Below are positions 36,426-48,029 of a stretch of DNA of 64,000 nt, in pieces. The notes below the pieces were generated by a model. That model was not told the origin of the DNA. It did no database searches and was given only the letters and a program-made list of their open reading frames with translations. Origin of the DNA: Parietaria judaica (Eukaryota > Streptophyta > Magnoliopsida > Rosales > Urticaceae). Location: NCBI GenBank assembly GCA_954871525.1, contig OX940864.1, positions 4,706,001 to 4,770,000 of the forward strand. The letters are read 5' to 3'. Position numbers and translations under genes: made by a program. Within the stretch, counting starts at the first letter, position 1. Every line of letters starts with the position of its first letter.

Positions 36426-38493
36426 TGTAGTAGCCGTAATACATCTGTGTATTATCGTCTTGATGTTTCAACGATAATAAGTAAATATTCATATCTTAGT
36501 TTGGAGAGTTTGTTACCTCTAGTCTTGATAAATAAGAAAAGTATGGCTCTCTTGGAAGTGAATTTTTTTCTTTTTTTATAAAATGTGAGTGCCAAAAATA
36601 TAAATATTAACCGTAGGTACTTTATGTACAATTACTTCTAACTTAAGTTTTAAGTTATTTAAATATTTATCTTTACATTTTTATGTTGCAGCCCTTTTAC
36701 CGACTTAAGATACAACTTGTTTCACATACACACATATATATATATATATATATAAAGAATAAAAGTAATCATTTCATGGTCATTTGGTAATTAATTTCAC
36801 ATTGGTTAGCCATATAACCGACTAAGGTTTGGTATTATCTCCTTTATTTATTAAAGTATATATAATTAGAATACTTACAATAATAACCTCTCTCTCTCAA
36901 AATCACTCTCCCGTACCTTTTGCTCGCCGCCCTTCTTTCTGCTTGATGTTTTTTGGTAAGTAGAGCTCTCATTAATAATTTCTTAATTATAAACTTATAT
37001 CTAAGTTAATGATCTAATGTAGAAGCATGATTTGTTTTTGTTATTTTTTTTTCACGGTTTTAGATGTTGTTCAATACTTGTGTTTTTGATTTCAAAAGCT
37101 AGTAACTAAGGAGCGGGTGATAAGGTCTATGTTTAATAAAATAGTATATATAAATAAGATAATCAGGTGTTGGTTTTACTAGTTTTAGTATAGTAGGAGA
37201 AGTGATATACATACATTGATAACTTTTAATATATTTTGATTTACCCTCGTTGCATGTATACAAAAGAAGACAAAGGTGGTTTAGTATGCTACATCGAGTT
37301 AAATACAGGGACAAAAAAAAAATATATATTGTATATACATATATAGAATCCAGTTGAAATGCGTATGTTAAGAGGATTTTTACTAATAGGGTTAATATAT
37401 TGGTTTTGGTTTACAAGATTATTTAAGTATTATTTGGTTTATCCTAAAATTTAAGTGTTATTTATTATACCGTGTAAGAATATGTATATTATTCTAGAAG
37501 CTGATGTTCAATGTCTTAAACGATTAGGAAGTTCATTTTCAAAGGAAGCATAACCCGTGTTTTGTAGTGATTCGGTTGAAGTAAGGTACGTAAAAGTACT
37601 CACTGCAACACAGCAATAATAATGTGGTTTGTTTGATTGTGTGTGGTGTGAAATTCATGGTTGTATGGTTTGGTAGTTTAATTCTACCGTAGTGCGAATT
37701 ATGTTCGATACGCATTGTGAGCATATCGGAAAAGCACGAGCATTAAGTCATTCATATAATCTGTAATGATACTATATATGTATGACAATTTTAGTAAATT
37801 GCGTCGTACCAACCATTGTATATTGGGTCGCGTAGTCACTGATTACAATGTGTATGAAGCCTCCGACTGTATTGAGTCGAGTAGTCTCAAATGACACGTC
37901 GTGAGATGTTTTCCGCGGGCTGACTTGGTTAGGGTCGCGCCCCCGGTCCCCCGTTGGTAGTATAGCGCGCTGGTACGCACGCAGGGCCCAATAATATGTT
38001 TATAAAAAGTTATAAATTATAACCGGACATTGCATTTATGCATTTCGAAGTGATTGTTCCTTGATATATTTTTGTGAGTAATATAAAGCTTTTGCGTACT
38101 GAGCGTTAGCTCACTCGTATAGTTGTGTTGTAGATCCAGGAAAGAAACCGATGAATGGCTAAATGCGGATGGTACGGGGTCAGTGATGCGACGTATATGG
38201 TGCATATGGTGGAATACGGGTCTTGGAAATAGGAGGGTTGTAAACTTTTTGTTGTGTAATATTTTTAAAAACAATAGCTAGGAGCTCCGCTAGGTTTTTC
38301 TTTTATAACGTTATTTTTTTTTTTGTAAAATCTGTTTTGGGTACTACTGTATAGAGGTTTCAAAACTAATATGAAGTCCGTTTTCTTTGCGCGCTAAAGT
38401 CAAATACTCATATTTTTATTAAATATTTAGAAGTCGGGATTGGTATTAGATAAGAGTAAATTCGTAACAGTCCCTGGGAAGGGGGCTGTTACA
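36426..38493 (+). repeat. 3' long terminal repeat (2068 bp)
   Basis: Second LTR copy, directly after the polypurine tract. Reading both by eye, I see a 14-bp length difference in the AT microsatellite, one A/T change in the A-tract near 37322 (29191 in the 5' copy) and one T/A change in TTTCGAAGTG near 38049 (TTTCGATGTG in the 5' copy). The rest appears identical. A full alignment may find one or two more changes. Confidence 0.97.
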
Positions 38494-38498
38494 TAGCA
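38494..38498. repeat. Right target-site duplication TAGCA
   Basis: Second copy of the 5-bp target duplication. The satellite after it continues the monomer interrupted at 28278. Confidence 0.95.
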
Positions 38499-40640
38499 TT
38501 TCTTTATTTTACATTTTTTACAACCTTAAATTTTGAACCAATTGAAAAAATAATGATTTTAGGGCTTATACATTGGAATTTTAATATTACAAACGTTCTC
38601 ATGGAAAAATATGCAAGGATTAAATTGTTGACGAGAAATGCCATAGGAAATGCTATAGCATTTCCTATAGCTTTTCTTTATTTTACATTGTTTACGACCT
38701 AAAATTTCGAACCAATTTAAAAAATAATTATTTTAGGGCTTATACATTTGAATTTGAATATAACAAGAGTTCTCATGCAAAAATATGCAAGGATTAAATT
38801 GTTGACGAGAAATGCCATAGGAAACGCTATAGCATTTTCTATAGCATTTCTTTATTTTAAATTTTTTACAACCTTAAATTTCGAACCAATTGAAAAAATA
38901 ATGATTTTAGGGCTTGTACTTTGGAATTTTAATATTACAAGCGTTCTAATGCAAAAATATGCAAGGATTAAATTGTTGACGAGAAATGCTATAGGAAATG
39001 ATATAGAATTTCCTATACCATTTCTTTATTTTACATTGTTTACGACCTAAAATTTCAAACCAATTGAAAAAATAATGATTTTACGGCTTATACGTTGGAA
39101 TTTGAATATAACAAGAGTTCTCATGCAAAAATATGCAAGGATTAAATTGTTGACGAGAAATGCCATAGGAAATGCTATAGCATTTCCTCTAGCATTTCTT
39201 TATTTTACATTTTTTACAACCTTAAATTTCGAACCAATTGAAAAAATATGATTTTAGGGCTTATACATTGGAATTTTAATATTACAAGCGTTCTCAGGCA
39301 AAAATATGGAATTATTAAATTGTTGACGAGAAATTCCATAGGAAATGCTATAGCATTTCCTATAGCATTTCTTTATTTTACATTGTTTACGACCTAAAAT
39401 TTCTAATCAATTTGAAAAAATAATGATTTTAGGGCTTATACATTTTAATTTGAATATAACAAGAGTTTTCATGCAAAAATATGCAAGGATTAAATTGTTG
39501 ACAAGAAATGCCATAGGAAATGCTATAGCATTTTCTATAGTATTTCTTTATTTTACATTTTTTACAACCTTAAATTTCGAACCAATTGAAAAAATAATGA
39601 TTTTAGGGCTTATACATTGGAATTTTAATATTACAAGCGTTCTCATGCAAAAATATGCAAGGATTAAATTGTTGACGAGAAATGCCATAGGAAATGCTAT
39701 AGCATTTCCTATAGCATTTCTTTATTTTACATTGTTTACGACCTAAAATTTCGAACCAATTGAAAAAAAAAATGATTTTAGAGCTTATAGATTGGAATTT
39801 GAATATAAAAAGAGTTCTCATGCAATGCAAGGATTAAATTTATGACGAGAAATGCCATAGGAAATGCTATAGCATTTCCTATAGCATTTCTTTATTTTAC
39901 ATTGTTTACGACCTAAAATTTCGAACCAATATAAAAAATAATGATTTTAGGGCTTATACATTGGAATTTTAATATTACAAGCGTTGTCATGCAAAAATAT
40001 GCAAGGATTAAATTGTTGACGAGAAATGCCATAGGAAATGCTATAGCATTTCCTATAGCATTTCTTTATTTTACATTTTTTACAACCTTAAATTTCGAAC
40101 CAATTGAAAAAATAATGATTTTAGGGATTATACATTGGAATTTTAATATTACAAGCGTTCTCAGGCAAAAATATGCAAGGATTAAATTTTTGACGATAAA
40201 TGCCATAGGAAATGCTACAACATTTCCTATAGCATATCTCTATTTTACATTGTTTACGACCTAAAATTTCGAACCAATTGAAAAAATAATGATTTTAGGG
40301 CTTATACATTGGAATTGGAATATAACAAGAGTTGTCATGCAAAAATATACAAGGATTAAATTGTTGACGAGAAATGCCATAGGAAATGTTATAGCATTTC
40401 CTATAGCATTTCTTTATTTTACATTTTTTACAACCTTAAATTTTGAACCAATTGAAAAAATAATGATTTTAGGGCTTATACATTGGAATTTTAATATTAC
40501 AAACGTTCTCATGGAAAAATATGCAAGGATTAAATTGTTGACGAGAAATGCCATAGGAAATGCTATAGCATTTCCTATAGCTATTCTTTATTTTACATTG
40601 TTTACGACCTAAAATTTCGAACCAATTGAAAAAATAATTA
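38499..40640. repeat. Middle-sector satellite after the insertion
   Basis: Dimers of the same kind as 16.9-18.8 kb: WNWNITRVV-type and VLWNFN-type variants in the same order, a short monomer with CATGCAATGCAAGG (39818) and the CCAATATAAAAAATAATG variant (39925). This shows that the retrotransposon split one existing sector rather than marking a boundary between two. Confidence 0.82.
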
Positions 40641-42205
40641 TTTTAGGGCTTATACATTTGAATTTGAATATAACAAGAGTTCTCATGCAAAAATATGCAA
40701 GGATTAAATTGTTGACGAGAAATTCCATATTAAACGGTATAGCATTTTCTATAGCATTTCTTTATTTTAAATTTTTTACAACCTTAAATTTCGAACCAAT
40801 TGAAAAAATAATGATTTTAGGGCTTGTACTTTGGAATTTTAATATTACAAGCGTTCTAATGCAAAAATATGCAAGGATTAAATTGTTGACGAGAAATGCT
40901 ATAGGAAATGATATAGAATTTCCTATAGCATTTCTTTATTTTACATTGTTTACGACCTAAAATTTTGAACCAATTGAAAAAATAATGATTTTAGGGCTTA
41001 TACGTTGGAATTTGAATATAGCAAGAGTTCTCATGCAAAAATATGCAAGGATTAAATTGTTGACGAGAAATGCCATAGGAAATGCTATAGCATTTCCTAT
41101 AGCATTTCTTTATTTTACATTTTTGACAACCTTAAATTTCGAACCAATTGAAAAAATAATGATTTTAGGGCTTATTCATTGGAATTTTAATATTACAAGC
41201 GTTCTCAGGCAAAAATATGCAATTATTAAATTGTTGACGAGAAATTCCATAGGAAATGCTAGCATTTCCTATAGCATTTCTTTATTTTACATTGTTTACG
41301 ACCTAAAATTTCTAACCAATTTGAAAAAATAATGATTTTAGGACTTATACATTTTAATTTGAATATAACAAGAGTTCTCATGCAAAAATATGCAAGGATT
41401 AAATTGTTGACGAGAAATGCCATAGGAAATGCTATAGCATTTTCTATAGTATTTCTTTATTTTACATTTTTTACAACCTTAAATTTCGAACCAATTGAAA
41501 AAAGAATGATTTTAGGGCTTATACATTGGAATTTTAATATTACAAGCGTTCTCATGCAAAAATATGCAAGGATTAAATTGTTGACGATAAATGCCATAGG
41601 AAATGCTATAGCATTTCCTATAGCATTTCTTTATTTTACATTGTTTACGACCTAAAATTTCGAACCAATTGAAAAAATAATGATTTTAGGGCTTATACAT
41701 TGGAATTGGAATATAACAAGAGTTGTCATGCAAAAATATACAAGGATTAAATTGTTGACGAGAAATGCCATAGGAAATGTTATAGCATTTCCTATAGCAT
41801 TTCTTTATTTTAAATTTTTTACAACCTTAAATTTTGAACCAATTGAAAAAATAATGATTTTAGGGCTTATACATTGTAATTTTAATATTACAAACGTTCT
41901 CATGGAAAAATATGCAAGGATTAAATTGTTGACGAGAAATGCCATAGGAAATGCTATAGCATTTCCTATAGCTTTTCTTTATTTTACATTGTTTACGACC
42001 TAAAATTTCGAACTAATTGAAAAAATAATTATTTTAGGGCTTATACATTTGAATTTGAATATAACAAGAGTTCTCATGCAAAAATATGCAAGGATTAAAT
42101 TGTTGACGAGAAATGCCATAGGAAACGCTATAGCATTTTCTATAGCATTTCTTTATTTTAAATTTCTTACAACCTTAAATTTCGAACCAATTGAAAAAAT
42201 AATGA
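40641..42205. repeat. 1565-bp higher-order repeat (9 monomers), copy 1
   Basis: Matches 42206-43770 at a constant offset of 1565 bp (40721 to 42286, 40985 to 42550, 41332 to 42897, 41680 to 43245). The marker TTCCATATTAAACGG (40723 and 42288) occurs only in these two places as far as I can see. Boundaries are approximate; 1565 is nine monomers less one base. Confidence 0.88.
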
Positions 42206-43770
42206 TTTTAGGGCTTGTACTTTGGAATTTTAATATTACAAGCGTTCTAATGCAAAAATATGCAAGGATTAAATTGTTGACGAGAAATTCCATATTAAAC
42301 GGTATAGCATTTTCTATAGCATTTCTTTATTTTAAATTTTTTACAACCTTAAATTTCGAACCAATTGAAAAAATAATGATTTTAGGGCTTGTACTTTGGA
42401 ATTTTAATATTACAAGCGTTCTAATGCAAAAATATGCAAGGATTAAATTGTTGACGAGAAATGCTATAGGAAATGATATAGAATTTCCTATAGCATTTCT
42501 TTATTTTACATTGTTTACGACCTAAAATTTTGAACCAATTGAAAAAATAATGATTTTAGGGCTTATACGTTGGAATTTGAATATAGCAAGAGTTCTCATG
42601 CAAAAATATGCAAGGATTAAATTGTTGACGAGAAATGCCATAGGAAATGCTATAGCATTTCCTATAGCATTTCTTTATTTTACATTTTTGACAACCTTAA
42701 ATTTCGAACCAATTGAAAAAATAATGATTTTAGGGCTTATTCATTGGAATTTTAATATTACAAGCGTTCTCAGGCAAAAATATGCAATTATTAAATTGTT
42801 GACGAGAAATTCCATAGGAAATGCTAGCATTTCCTATAGCATTTCTTTATTTTACATTGTTTACGACCTAAAATTTCTAACCAATTTGAAAAAATAATGA
42901 TTTTAGGACTTATACATTTTAATTTGAATATAACAAGAGTTCTCATGCAAAAATATGCAAGGATTAAATTGTTGACGAGAAATGCCATAGGAAATGCTAT
43001 AGCATTTTCTATAGTATTTCTTTATTTTACATTTTTTACAACCTTAAATTTCGAACCAATTGAAAAAAGAATGATTTTAGGGCTTATACATTGGAATTTT
43101 AATATTACAAGCGTTCTCATGCAAAAATATGCAAGGATTAAATTGTTGACGATAAATGCCATAGGAAATGCTATAGCATTTCCTATAGCATTTCTTTATT
43201 TTACATTGTTTACGACCTTAAATTTCGAACCAATTGAAAAAATAATGATTTTAGGGCTTATACATTGGAATTGGAATATAACAAGAGTTGTCATGCAAAA
43301 ATATACAAGGATTAAATTGTTGACGAGAAATGCCATAGGAAATGTTATAGCATTTCCTATAGCATTTCTTTATTTTAAATTTTTTACAACCTTAAATTTT
43401 GAACCAATTGAAAAAATAATGATTTTAGGGCTTATACATTGTAATTTTAATATTACAAACGTTCTCATGGAAAAATATGCAAGGATTAAATTGTTGACGA
43501 GAAATGCCATAGGAAATGCTATAGCATTTCCTATAGCTTTTCTTTATTTTACATTGTTTACGACCTAAAATTTCGAACTAATTGAAAAAATAATTATTTT
43601 AGGGCTTATACATTTGAATTTGAATATAACAAGAGTTCTCATGCAAAAATATGCAAGGATTAAATTGTTGACGAGAAATGCCATAGGAAACGCTATAGCA
43701 TTTTCTATAGCATTTCTTTATTTTAAATTTCTTACAACCTTAAATTTCGAACCAATTGAAAAAATAATGA
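42206..43770. repeat. 1565-bp higher-order repeat, copy 2
   Basis: Tandem partner of the preceding copy. At 43213 the junction reads ACGACCTTAAATTT where copy 1 has ACGACCTAAAATTT, so the usual stop is lost and a chance frame of 223 codons appears (42897-43568). At the copy junction (about 42230-42290) two type-A-like halves meet, which produces another long chance frame (42049-42525). Confidence 0.88.
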
Positions 43771-46515
43771 TTTTAGGGCTTGTACTTTGGAATTTTAATA
43801 TTACAAGCGTTCTAATGCAAAAATATGCAAGGATTAAATTGTTGACGAGAAATGCTATAGGAAATGATATAGAATTTCCTATAGCATTTCTTTATTTTAC
43901 ATTGTTTACGACCTAAAATTTCGAACCAATTGAAAAAATAATGATTTTAGGGCTTATACGTTGGAATTTGAATATAGCAAGAGTTCTCATGCAAAAATAT
44001 GCAAGGATTAAATTGTTGACGAGAAATGCCATAGGAAATGCTATAGCATTTCCTATAGCATTTCTTTATTTTACATTTTTTACAACCTTAAATTTCGAAC
44101 TAATTGAAAAAATAATGATTTTTGGGCTTATACATTGGAATTTTAATATTACAAGCGTTCTCATGCAAAAATATGCAATTATTAAATTGTTGACGAGAAA
44201 TTCCATAGGAAATGCTATAGCATTTCCTATAGCATTTCTTTATTTTACATTGTTTACGACCTAAAATTTCTAACCAATTTGAAAAAATAATGATTTTAGG
44301 GCTTATACATTTTAATTTGAATATAACAAGAGTTCTCATGAAAAAATATGCAAGGATTAAATTGTTGACGAGAAATGCCATAGGAAATGCTATAGCATTT
44401 TCTATAGTATTTCTTTATTTTACATTTTTTACAACCTTAAATTTCGAACCAATTGAAAAAAGAATGATTTTAGGGCTTATACATTGGAATTTTAATATTA
44501 CAAGCGTTCTCATGCAAAAATATGCAAGGATTAAATTGTTGACGATAAATGCCATAGGCATTTCCTATAGCATTTATTTATTTTACATTGTTTACGACCT
44601 AAAATTTCGAACCAATTGAAAAAAAAATGATTTTAGAGCTTATACATTGGAATTTGAATATAAAAAGAGTTCTCATGCAATGCAAGGATTAAATTTATGA
44701 CGAGAAATGCCATAGGAAATGCTATAGCATTTCCTATAGCATTTCTTTATTTTACATTGTTTACGACCTAAAATTTCGAACCAATATAAAAAATAATGAT
44801 TTTAAGGCTTATACATTGGAATTTTAATATTACAAGCGTTGTCATGCAAAAATATGCAAGGATTAAATTGTTGACGAGAAATGCCATAGGAAATGCTATA
44901 GCATTTCCTATAGCATTTCTTTATTTTACATTTTTTACAACCTTAAATTTCGAACCAATTGAAAAAATAATGATTTTAGGGATTATACATTGGAATTTTA
45001 ATATTACAAGCGTTCTCAGGCAAAAATATGCAAGGATTAAATTGTTGACGATAAATGCCATAGGAAATGCTACAGCATTTCCTATAGCATTTCTTTATTT
45101 TACATTGTTTACGACCTAAAACTTCGAACCAATTGAAAAAATAATGATTTTAGGGCTTATACATTGGAATTGGAATATAACAAGAGTTGTCATGCAAAAA
45201 TATACAAGGATTAAATTGTTGACGAGAAATGCCATAGGAAATGTTATAGCATTTCCTATAGCATTTCTTTATTTTACATTTTTTACAACCTTAAATTTTG
45301 AACCAATTGAAAAAATAATGATTTTAGGGCTTATACATTGGAATTTTAATATTACAAACGTTCTCATGGAAAAATATGCAAGGATTAAATTGTTGAAGAG
45401 AAATGCCATAGGAAATGCTATAGCATTTCCTATAGCTTTTCTTTATTTTACATTGTTTACGACCTAAAATTTCGAACCAATTGAAAAAATAATTATTTTT
45501 GGGCTTATACATTTGAATTTGAATATAACAAGAGTTCTCATGCAAAAATATGCAAGGATTAAATTGTTGACGAGAAATGCCATAGGAAACGCTATAGCAT
45601 TTTCTATAGCATTTCTTTATTTTAAATTTCTTACAACCTTAAATTTCGAACCAATTGAAAAAATAATGATTTTAGGGCTTGTACTTTGGAATTTTAATAT
45701 TACAAGCGTTCTAATGCAAAAATATGCAAGGATTAAATTGTTGACGAGAAATGCTATAGGAAATGATATAGAATTTCCTATAGCATTTCTTTATTTTACA
45801 TTGTTTACGACCTAAAATTTCGAACCAATTGAAAAAATAATTATTTTAGGGCTTATACGTTGGAATTTGAATATAGCAAGAGTTCTCATGCAAAAATATG
45901 CAAGGATTAAATTGCTGACGAGAAATGCCATAGGAAATGCTATAGCATTTCCTATAGCATTTCTTTATTTTACATTTTTTACAACCTTAAATTTCGAACT
46001 AATTGAAAAAATAATGATTTTTGGGCTTATACATTGGAATTTTAATATTACAAGCGTTCTCAGGCAAAAATATGCAATTATTAAATTGTTGACGAGAAAT
46101 TCCATAGGAAATGCTATAGCATTTCCTATAGCATTTCTTTATTTTACATTGTTTACGACCTAAAATTTCTAACCAATTTGAAAAAATAATGATTTTAGGG
46201 CTTATACATTTTAATTTGAATATGACAAGAGTTCTCATTCAAAAATATGCAAGGATTAAATTGTTGACGAGAAATGCCATAGGAAATGCGATAGCATTTC
46301 CTATAGCATTTCTTTATTTTACATTTTTTACAACCTTAAATTTCGAACCAATTGAAAAAATAATGATTTTAGGGCTTATACATTGGAATTTTAATATTAT
46401 AAGCGTTCTCATGAAAAAATTTGCAAGGATTAAATTGTTGACGAGAAATGCCATAGGAAATGCTATAGTATTTCCTATAGCATTTCTTTATTTTACATTG
46501 TTTACTACCTAAAAT
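43771..46515. repeat. Middle-sector satellite, end of sector
   Basis: Repeats parts of 42049-42900 and of the 20-kb unit. 43941 and the 45.8-kb dimer are near copies (variants GAATATAGCAAGAG, TCGAACTAATTG). It holds the last short monomer/CCAATATAAAAAATAATG pair of the middle sector (44676 and 44782). A monomer near 44550 has lost part of its palindrome (GCCATAGGCATTTCC). Confidence 0.8.
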
Positions 46516-48029
46516 TTCGAGCCAATTGAAAAAATAATGATTTTAGGGCTTATACATTGGAATTTGAATATAACAAGAGTTCTCATGCAAAAATATGCAA
46601 GGAATAAATTGTTGACGAGAAATTCCATAGGAAATGCTAGCATTTCCTATAGCATTTCTTTATTTTACATTGTTTACGACCTAAAATTTCGAACCAATTG
46701 AAAAAGTAATGATTACAAGCGTTAGAATTTTAATATTACAAGCGTTCTCATGCAAAAATATGCAAGGAATAAATTGTTGACGAGAAATGCCATAGGAAAT
46801 GCCATAGGAAATGCTATAGCATTTCCTATAGCATTTCTTTATTTTACATTGTTTACGAGCTAAAATTTTGAACCAATTGAAAAAATAATGATTTTAGGGC
46901 TTATACATTGGAATTTGAATATAACAAGAGTTCTCATGCAAAAATATGCAAGGATTAAATTGTTGACGAGAAATGCCATAGGAAATGCTATAGCATTTAT
47001 TATAGCATTTCTTTATTTTACATTGTTTACGACCTAAAATTTTGAACCAATTGAAAAAATAATGATTTTAGGGCTCATACATTTGAATTTTAATATTACA
47101 AGCGTTCTCATTCAAAAATAGGCAAGGATTAAATTGTTGACGAGAAATGCCATAGGAAATGCTATAGCAATCCCTAAAGCATTTCTTTATTTTACATTGT
47201 TTACGACCTAGAATTTCGAACCAATTGAAAGAATAATGAATTTAGGGCTTATACGTTGGAATTTGAATATAACAAGAGTTCTCATGCAAAAATATGCAAG
47301 GATTAAATTGTTAACGAGAGATGCCATAGGAAATGCTATAGCATTTCCTATCGCATTTCTTTATTTTACATTTTTTACAACCTTATATTTTGAACCAATA
47401 GAATATATATCAATTTTAGGGCATATACATTGGAATTTTAATTTTACAAGCGTTCTCATGCAAAAATATGCAAGGATTAAATTGTTGACGAGAAATTTCA
47501 TAGGTAATCTATAGAATTTCCTATAGCAATTCTTTATTTTACATTGTTTACGACCTAAAATTTTGAACCAATTGAAAAAATAAGGATTTTAGGGCTTATA
47601 CATTGGAATTTGAATATAACAAGAGGTCTCATGGAAAAATATGCAAGGTTTAAATTGTTGAAGAGAAATGCCATAGCATTTCCTATAGCAATTCTTTATT
47701 TTAAATTCTTTACAACCTAAAAGTTCGAACCAATTGAAAAAAAAAATGATTTTAGGGCTTTTACATTGGAATTTTAATATTACAAGCGTTCTCATGCAAA
47801 AATATACAAGGATTAAATTGTTGACGAGAAATACCATTTCCTATAGCATTTCTTTATTTTACATTGTTTACGACCTAAAATTTCGAACCAATTAAAAAAA
47901 TAAAGATTTTAGGGTTTATATATTAGAATTTGAATATAACAAGACTTCTCATGAAAAAATATGCAAGGATTAAATTGTTGACGAGAAATGCCATAGGAAA
48001 TCCTATAGCATTTCGTATAGCATTTCTTT
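46516..48029. repeat. Degenerate satellite between middle and right sectors
   Basis: Irregular monomers. At 46711-46723 the usual TTAGGGCTTATACATTGG is replaced by a copy of ATTACAAGCGTTAG. At 46789-46812 the 12-bp GCCATAGGAAAT is duplicated. At 47401 GAATATATATCAATTTTAGG replaces the normal sequence. From 47.6 kb GAAGAGAAATGCC reappears. This looks like older, less homogenised satellite at a sector boundary. Confidence 0.8.

Larger units (their letters stand above)
28279..38493 (+). mobile_element. Ty3/gypsy chromovirus, Tekay (Del)-type LTR retrotransposon
   Basis: Complete 10,215-bp element: 5' LTR, primer-binding site, an extra Gag-like ORF, Gag, protease, RT, RNase H, integrase with chromodomain, polypurine tract, 3' LTR, and a 5-bp target duplication on both sides. 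The order RT-RNase H-integrase defines Ty3/gypsy. The chromodomain fused to the integrase end, the long LTRs and the tail sequence resemble the Tekay lineage; this assignment is from recognition, not a tree. The LTRs are almost identical, so the insertion is young. It is probably not autonomous as it stands because the gag-pol frame has a TAA at 32673. Base composition (balanced coding region) contrasts with the AT-rich satellite. Confidence 0.96.

Noticed and set aside
28279..38493. Assignment to the centromere-specific CRM lineage
   Set aside because: The location in a centromere-like satellite invites it, but the LTRs are long and the integrase ends in a chromodomain with the Tekay-type tail rather than the CR motif.
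42897..43568. 223-codon open frame
   Set aside because: Four satellite monomers read in one frame after loss of a single stop; not a gene.
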